In this document: piece after piece, positions 5,534 through 6,548 of the stretch | Layout of the letters: every line of letters starts with the position of its first letter | Numbering within the stretch: the first letter of the stretch is position 1 | Assembly (NCBI GenBank): GCA_014360395.1 | Contig: JACIXM010000484.1 | Location: 1-6,548, forward strand | Length of the DNA: 6,548 nt | Direction: 5' to 3' | From: Actinotalea sp. | Lineage (GTDB): Bacteria; Actinomycetota; Actinomycetes; Actinomycetales; Cellulomonadaceae | The notes under the pieces: generated by a model | Database searches by the model: none | Seen by the model: the letters and a program-made list of their open reading frames with translations, nothing else | What the model was told of the DNA's origin: nothing | Program-made: the position numbers and the translations under genes

Positions 5534-6548
5534 ATGGACCTGCCGGTGATGCCACCCGTCGCGCCGATGCTCGCCAAGGCGGTCCCGCAGATCCCCCCGG
5601 ACCGGTGCTACGAGCCCAAGTGGGACGGCTTCCGGGCGGTCGTCTTCCGCGACGGGGACGAGGTGGAGATCGGCAGCCGCAACACCCGGCCGATCACCCG
5701 GTACTTCCCGGAGGTCGTCACGGCGGCGCTGCGCGAGCTGCCGGACCGGTGCGTCGTCGACGGCGAGATCGTCGTGGCGAACGCCGACGCGACCGGCCTG
5801 GACTTCGAGGCGCTGCTGCAGCGCATCCACCCCGCCGAGTCGCGGGTGGCGCTGCTGGCGACCCGGACGCCCGCCGTCTTCGTCGCCTTCGACCTGCTCG
5901 CCGTCGGCGACGAGGACTTCACCGGGCGGCCGTTCCGCGAACGCCGCGCGCTCCTGGAGCAGCACGTCACCGGCGACGGCCCGGGCATCTACCGCACCCG
6001 GATGACCACGGACCTCGACGAGGCGCGGCGGTGGTTCGACCAGTTCGAGGGCGCGGGCCTGGACGGCGTCGTCGCCAAGGACCCGGACCAGCCGTACCAG
6101 CCGGACAAGCGGGCCATGGCCAAGATCAAGCACGAGCGCACCGCGGACTGCGTGGTGGCGGGCTACCACGTGCACAAGTCCGCCGACGACGCCGTCGGCT
6201 CGCTCCTGCTGGGCCTGTACGACGACGACGGCCGGCTCGCCTCGGTCGGCGTCACGAGCTCCTTCCCCATGGCCCGGCGCCGCGAGCTGTTCACCGAGCT
6301 CCAGCCGCTCGTCACCGACGCCGCCGACCACCCGTGGACCGCCCAGGCCCAGGCGTCCGGCACCCGCACCCCGACCGAGGCGGCCGGCAGCCGGTGGAAC
6401 TCCGGCAAGGACCTGTCGTTCGTGCCGCTGCGGCCCGAGCGCGTCGTGGAGGTCCGGTACGACCACATGGAGGGCCCGCGGTTCCGCCACACCACCCAGT
6501 TCGTCCGCTGGCGGCCGGACCGGGAGCCCGGGTCGTGCACGTACGCCC
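5534..6548 (+). CDS. ligC: ATP-dependent DNA ligase, LigC type (3' truncated)
   Basis: The frame is open from ATG 5534-5536 to the window edge, giving 338 residues; mycobacterial LigC is about 358, so only a short tail is missing. The adenylation domain has motif I EPKWDGFR with nucleophile Lys29, Arg34 and SRN (48-50), then VVDGEIV (74-80), FVAFDLLAVG (116-125), GLDGVVAK (175-182) and MAKIKH (195-200) with Lys197 and Lys199. An OB-fold domain follows (about 206 onward) with VAGYHVHKS, LLLGLYDDDG and DLSFVPLRPERVVEVRYDHMEG, all very close to Mycobacterium tuberculosis LigC as I remember it. The enzyme seals nicks using ATP; LigC enzymes are linked to base-excision repair and back-up end joining. 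The start matches the LigC N-terminus (M-x-LPVMPPV), although the ribosome site is weak. No repair gene is adjacent within the window; it is divergent from the permease operon. Confidence 0.93.
   Translation, partial: MDLPVMPPVAPMLAKAVPQIPPDRCYEPKWDGFRAVVFRDGDEVEIGSRNTRPITRYFPEVVTAALRELPDRCVVDGEIVVANADATGLDFEALLQRIHPAESRVALLATRTPAVFVAFDLLAVGDEDFTGRPFRERRALLEQHVTGDGPGIYRTRMTTDLDEARRWFDQFEGAGLDGVVAKDPDQPYQPDKRAMAKIKHERTADCVVAGYHVHKSADDAVGSLLLGLYDDDGRLASVGVTSSFPMARRRELFTELQPLVTDAADHPWTAQAQASGTRTPTEAAGSRWNSGKDLSFVPLRPERVVEVRYDHMEGPRFRHTTQFVRWRPDREPGSCTYA

Noticed and set aside
5498..6490. Open frame of 330 codons on the minus strand
   Set aside because: It lies opposite the ligase coding region, whose adenylation motifs are clear; the translation is Arg/Val/Gly-rich without motifs and is a by-product of high GC.
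1..6548. tRNA, rRNA, CRISPR array, insertion sequence or attachment site
   Set aside because: No repeat-spacer pattern, terminal inverted repeats, transposase motifs or RNA-gene sequences were seen on either strand.

Overview
The window is GC-rich (roughly 70-75 %) with almost every third codon position G or C, dense genes, strong AGGAGG ribosome sites and GTG starts. Together with a LigC-type ATP-dependent DNA ligase and a DUF2599-like secreted-protein tail, this points to an actinobacterial chromosome (for instance a Geodermatophilales- or Mycobacteriales-like lineage; the exact group is an inference).

Layout: the left edge (1-185, + strand) is the C-terminal end of a DUF2599-like protein. 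Facing it, only 3 bases away, is the last gene of a long minus-strand gene row running from about 5385 down to 189. In order of transcription the row holds an LctP/lactate-permease-family transporter (5385-3775), a 76-residue two-helix membrane protein with a strongly acidic tail (3722-3492), a gamma-glutamyltransferase-family Ntn hydrolase (3495-1840), a RutB/isochorismatase-like cysteine hydrolase (1819-1007) and a seven-to-eight-helix membrane protein that resembles ZIP metal transporters (959-189). On the right, divergent from the permease across a 148-base gap, is a LigC-type DNA ligase (5534 to the window end, 3' truncated).

The four central minus-strand genes look like one co-transcribed and partly translationally coupled unit: gaps are 52, -4 and 20 bases, with AGGAGG 4-5 bases before three of the four starts. 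Neither hydrolase has a visible signal peptide. The simplest reading is a cytoplasmic salvage or catabolic module: the permease imports a small organic acid or its amide/carbamoyl derivative, and the two amide-bond hydrolases release ammonia or a carbamate from it. The substrate cannot be read from the sequence. Oxamate/oxalurate-type compounds are one guess, because one characterised member of the GGT superfamily (Klebsiella HpxW) is an oxamate amidohydrolase and oxamate is a lactate/pyruvate analogue. The small acidic membrane protein is unrecognised and may be a partner of the permease. No regulator, mobile element, RNA gene or CRISPR array was seen.
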